DNA of 64,000 nucleotides from Chaenocephalus aceratus (Eukaryota; Chordata; Actinopteri; Perciformes; Channichthyidae), in contig CM043800.1 in the NCBI GenBank assembly GCA_023974075.1, positions 24,753,718-24,817,717 on the forward strand. The letters are read 5' to 3'. The notes beneath the pieces were generated by a model that ran no database searches, was not told the origin of the DNA, and saw only the letters and a list, made by a program, of their open reading frames with translations. Positions 61,975-64,000 of the stretch are shown here, in pieces. The stretch's first letter is position 1. Each line of letters begins with the position of its first letter. The translations under genes and the position numbers were made by a program.

Positions 61975-62287
61975 AAATAAAAACTCATATTACTCGCATA
62001 AAATGACATCAAAACGCATTTTAATGGCCAAATGAGCCTTAAAATAGGCATTTTCCACCGAGAATAACACGAAGGTCGGCCATTGTTGTTGATCACGTGG
62101 TCTATGAAGGTCGGACGCCCTGCCCGTAGAAGCCTGACGGTCAAGGGGTCCGCTGTCCGCAATGAAGGTCTATGGGACGCCCTGCCTGTAGAAGCCTGAC
62201 GGTCAAGGGGTACCCTGTACGTAATATAGCGACGGGGAGGGGCCCTGACCGTCCGTCAATATGTGACGGGATGGGAGTGAGAACGTG
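61975..62287. repeat. copy B right inverted arm
   Basis: Reverse-complement partner of the left arm. It contains CGTCAATATGTGACGGGATG and ends GGGAGTGAGAACGTG, next to a GT microsatellite. Confidence 0.85.
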
Positions 62288-62290
62288 TTG

Positions 62291-62292
<2 letters not shown>

Positions 62293-62351
<59 letters not shown>

Positions 62352-62374
62352 CGCGTGCGCGTGTGTGTGTGTGT
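62293..62374. repeat. (GT)n microsatellite
   Basis: GT repeats with GCGC interruptions, five bases beyond the right end of copy B. Confidence 0.95.
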
Positions 62375-64000
62375 ATACAGTCAAAGAGGTATTTTTCCCA
62401 AACTCCCAGCCTGTTTGTAAGTGGTAAGTTTATGATAATGTGTAGCTAAATCAAATTTAAACCACATCAAAACTCTCCCAAAATGCATTTAGGAATACTA
62501 AGTATAAATTCTTACTAAGTCAGGTCTCAACATTTCAAAGCAAACCTGGAGTGAGTGATGTATATTGTTCTAGCAATCTAACACTCAAAGACGGAAAGTG
62601 GTCCAAAACTAGGAGCTATCAAGTTATAGGTTGTGTTTGTGTTGGTGGTGTGTGAGTGGGTGTCTGTGTGCTTGTTTGTTCTAATGAGCATCTGTCAGTA
62701 CAGGCCTGATAACCACGGTAACACCCGCGGTGATTTGCTGCCCGTGTTCATAGAAGCGCTGAGGCTTTACAGCGAGGTCAACATCTGGGCTAAAAGAACA
62801 ACTGTCACACCCTGCAACACTTTTATCACTGCTGTCATTAAAATGTAGTAACAGATGTGCACTGATGCTATCTTTGTATCTTTATAATTATTGTTTTTTT
62901 TAAGAACCTTGAGTGTTAACCTTGCACGAAAGGTGCTTTATGAATACATGTTTTTCTTCTCTAGTAGTCCTATTTGCAGTTTAGATGACAATGAAGTTCA
63001 ATAAAAAAAACATCATGAGTTTTAAGAAAAAAGTCTGGTTTGCTCAGAGATTCTCTAAGGATAAAAAAGTAGCAATGCCACATTTCCTCTGCATGGTTCA
63101 GCGTGGTGATACTCAACTGAATTGACTCTTTTCTTGTTTTCTAATAGCAAAAGTAGAGGGTAGTACCTGGTTCCATCATTTTGAGAAACTTGCACTTTTC
63201 TTAACTATTTCAAGCTATTTTTTATACTTAAAATTCACTACATTCCATAGGCAAATATTATACTTTGTATTTTTTCTTTTAACTCCATTAATTGATAGTT
63301 GCATAATCAGAATCAGAATACCGTTATTCGTCCCACAGAGGGGATATTTATTTTGCAATAAATAATACAACATTTAAACACTCAAAATCACATGATATAT
63401 ATTAGATTTAGAAGAGATAAAGGGGATACGTTTAAATTGGCTGCAGCATGGAAGATTGCTGACTTGCTTCTTCTCATGTCTCAGAAAGCTCACCATTAGA
63501 ATGGCAGATAAGAAACAGGACGACTGAGGGACAGCTAGTTTTATTGAAAAACCATAAATCATTATAACCAAGTTTCCTTCTTTTGGTCTCTTCAGGTTTG
63601 GTTGTATCAGACAGCATTGAGATGTATCAGCAGTTCTTTGAGCTCTGTTAAGGAGGACAAATATGTTTGCCTGTTGTCTCTGTATAGCAATGACAATATC
63701 TAACCTAGAGCTGTTGTCACCTGCTGCAGCTGAACAGTATTTTTATATGGTGATTTTGATTTGTATTGTGTATCGTTCCTTTTTACTATATATTTAAAAA
63801 CACAATTTAAAAAATGTAGTAGTAATGTTAATGTTACCTTGTTTTTCTTATGTGGTGAAACTTTGGGAATCATTTTTACATAGCTTAGAAAACTCCTTTC
63901 AGTGTGGCCTACAGTATAAACCTTAATATTAAAAATGTGTGCTCAAGCAAAGCCTTACTATCCATTATTATTAAAGTGGGTCATAACTTGACTTATGTTA
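62375..64000. other. intergenic, no gene seen
   Basis: AT-rich. At 63305-63350 AATCAGAATACCGTTATTCG followed by TCCCACAGAGGGGA resembles a fish LINE 3' tail. No genes recognised. Confidence 0.4.

Larger units (their letters stand above)
59250..62287. mobile_element. long-arm inverted-repeat element, copy B
   Basis: A 3.04-kb element with inverted ends containing CTCACTCCCATCCCGTCACA on the left and its reverse complement before 62287. The interior (about 60360-61940) is collinear in reverse with copy A (about 42830-44100), so the copies are inverted relative to each other. The outer ends differ from those of copy A. The left arm is expanded by 62-bp tandem repeats and a 252-bp tandem duplication, and about 580 bp (60946-61525) is absent from copy A. 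Only short, shared but frame-disrupted open frames occur (for example 60459-60710); no transposase. Superfamily not determined. Confidence 0.75.

Overview
The window reads as teleost fish genomic DNA. The evidence is a vertebrate Scratch-type neural repressor gene with canonical GT-AG splicing, very abundant (GT)n/(CA)n microsatellites, short introns where a second gene can be traced, and dense fish-type transposons (hAT, TTAA-target MITEs, a Ty3/gypsy element, a tyrosine-recombinase retroelement remnant). Nothing looks bacterial: there are no operons, no CRISPR and no RNA operon.

Only one cellular gene can be named with confidence. scrt1 lies on the minus strand: a SNAG-domain exon at 11492-11600, a 5.4 kb intron, and one exon carrying five zinc fingers at 5363-6090. 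Together they encode 278 residues. A TATA box at 12356-12362 and a GC-rich, GA-rich leader precede it. Downstream of scrt1 on the same strand, 323-1674 holds a phase-consistent chain of short open exons that looks like the 3' end of an unidentified gene. The 18 kb upstream of scrt1 (12.4-30.2 kb) has no recognisable coding sequence; it holds microsatellites, two TTAA-type repeats and a few candidate regulatory stretches.

From 30 kb on the window is a transposon landscape. An apparently intact Ty3/gypsy LTR retrotransposon (30650-36296) has LTRs that are identical as read, a 4-bp target duplication, a tRNA-Leu-type primer site, and open gag and pol frames in a -1 relation. It sits inside an older short-TIR element (30183-36876). 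At 39.1-45.1 kb a TTAA-flanked element carries two other elements: a hAT element with a perfect 8-bp target duplication, and a 2.9 kb element with long inverted-repeat arms. A second copy of that long-arm element, inverted and with different outer ends, lies at 59.25-62.29 kb. At 47.6-50.2 kb is a decayed minus-strand element with a Gag-like frame and a broken tyrosine-recombinase C-terminus. At 50.7-51.8 kb is a 1.1 kb hAT derivative with a transposase N-terminal fragment.

The remaining DNA is AT-rich intergenic sequence with simple repeats, a purine tract and a small cluster of related noncoding modules (57.5-58.85 kb). No new multi-gene system is evident. The most interesting items are the cryptic exon chain, the perfect 31-bp hairpin in the scrt1 intron, the very young gypsy element, and the paired long-arm elements with swapped ends.
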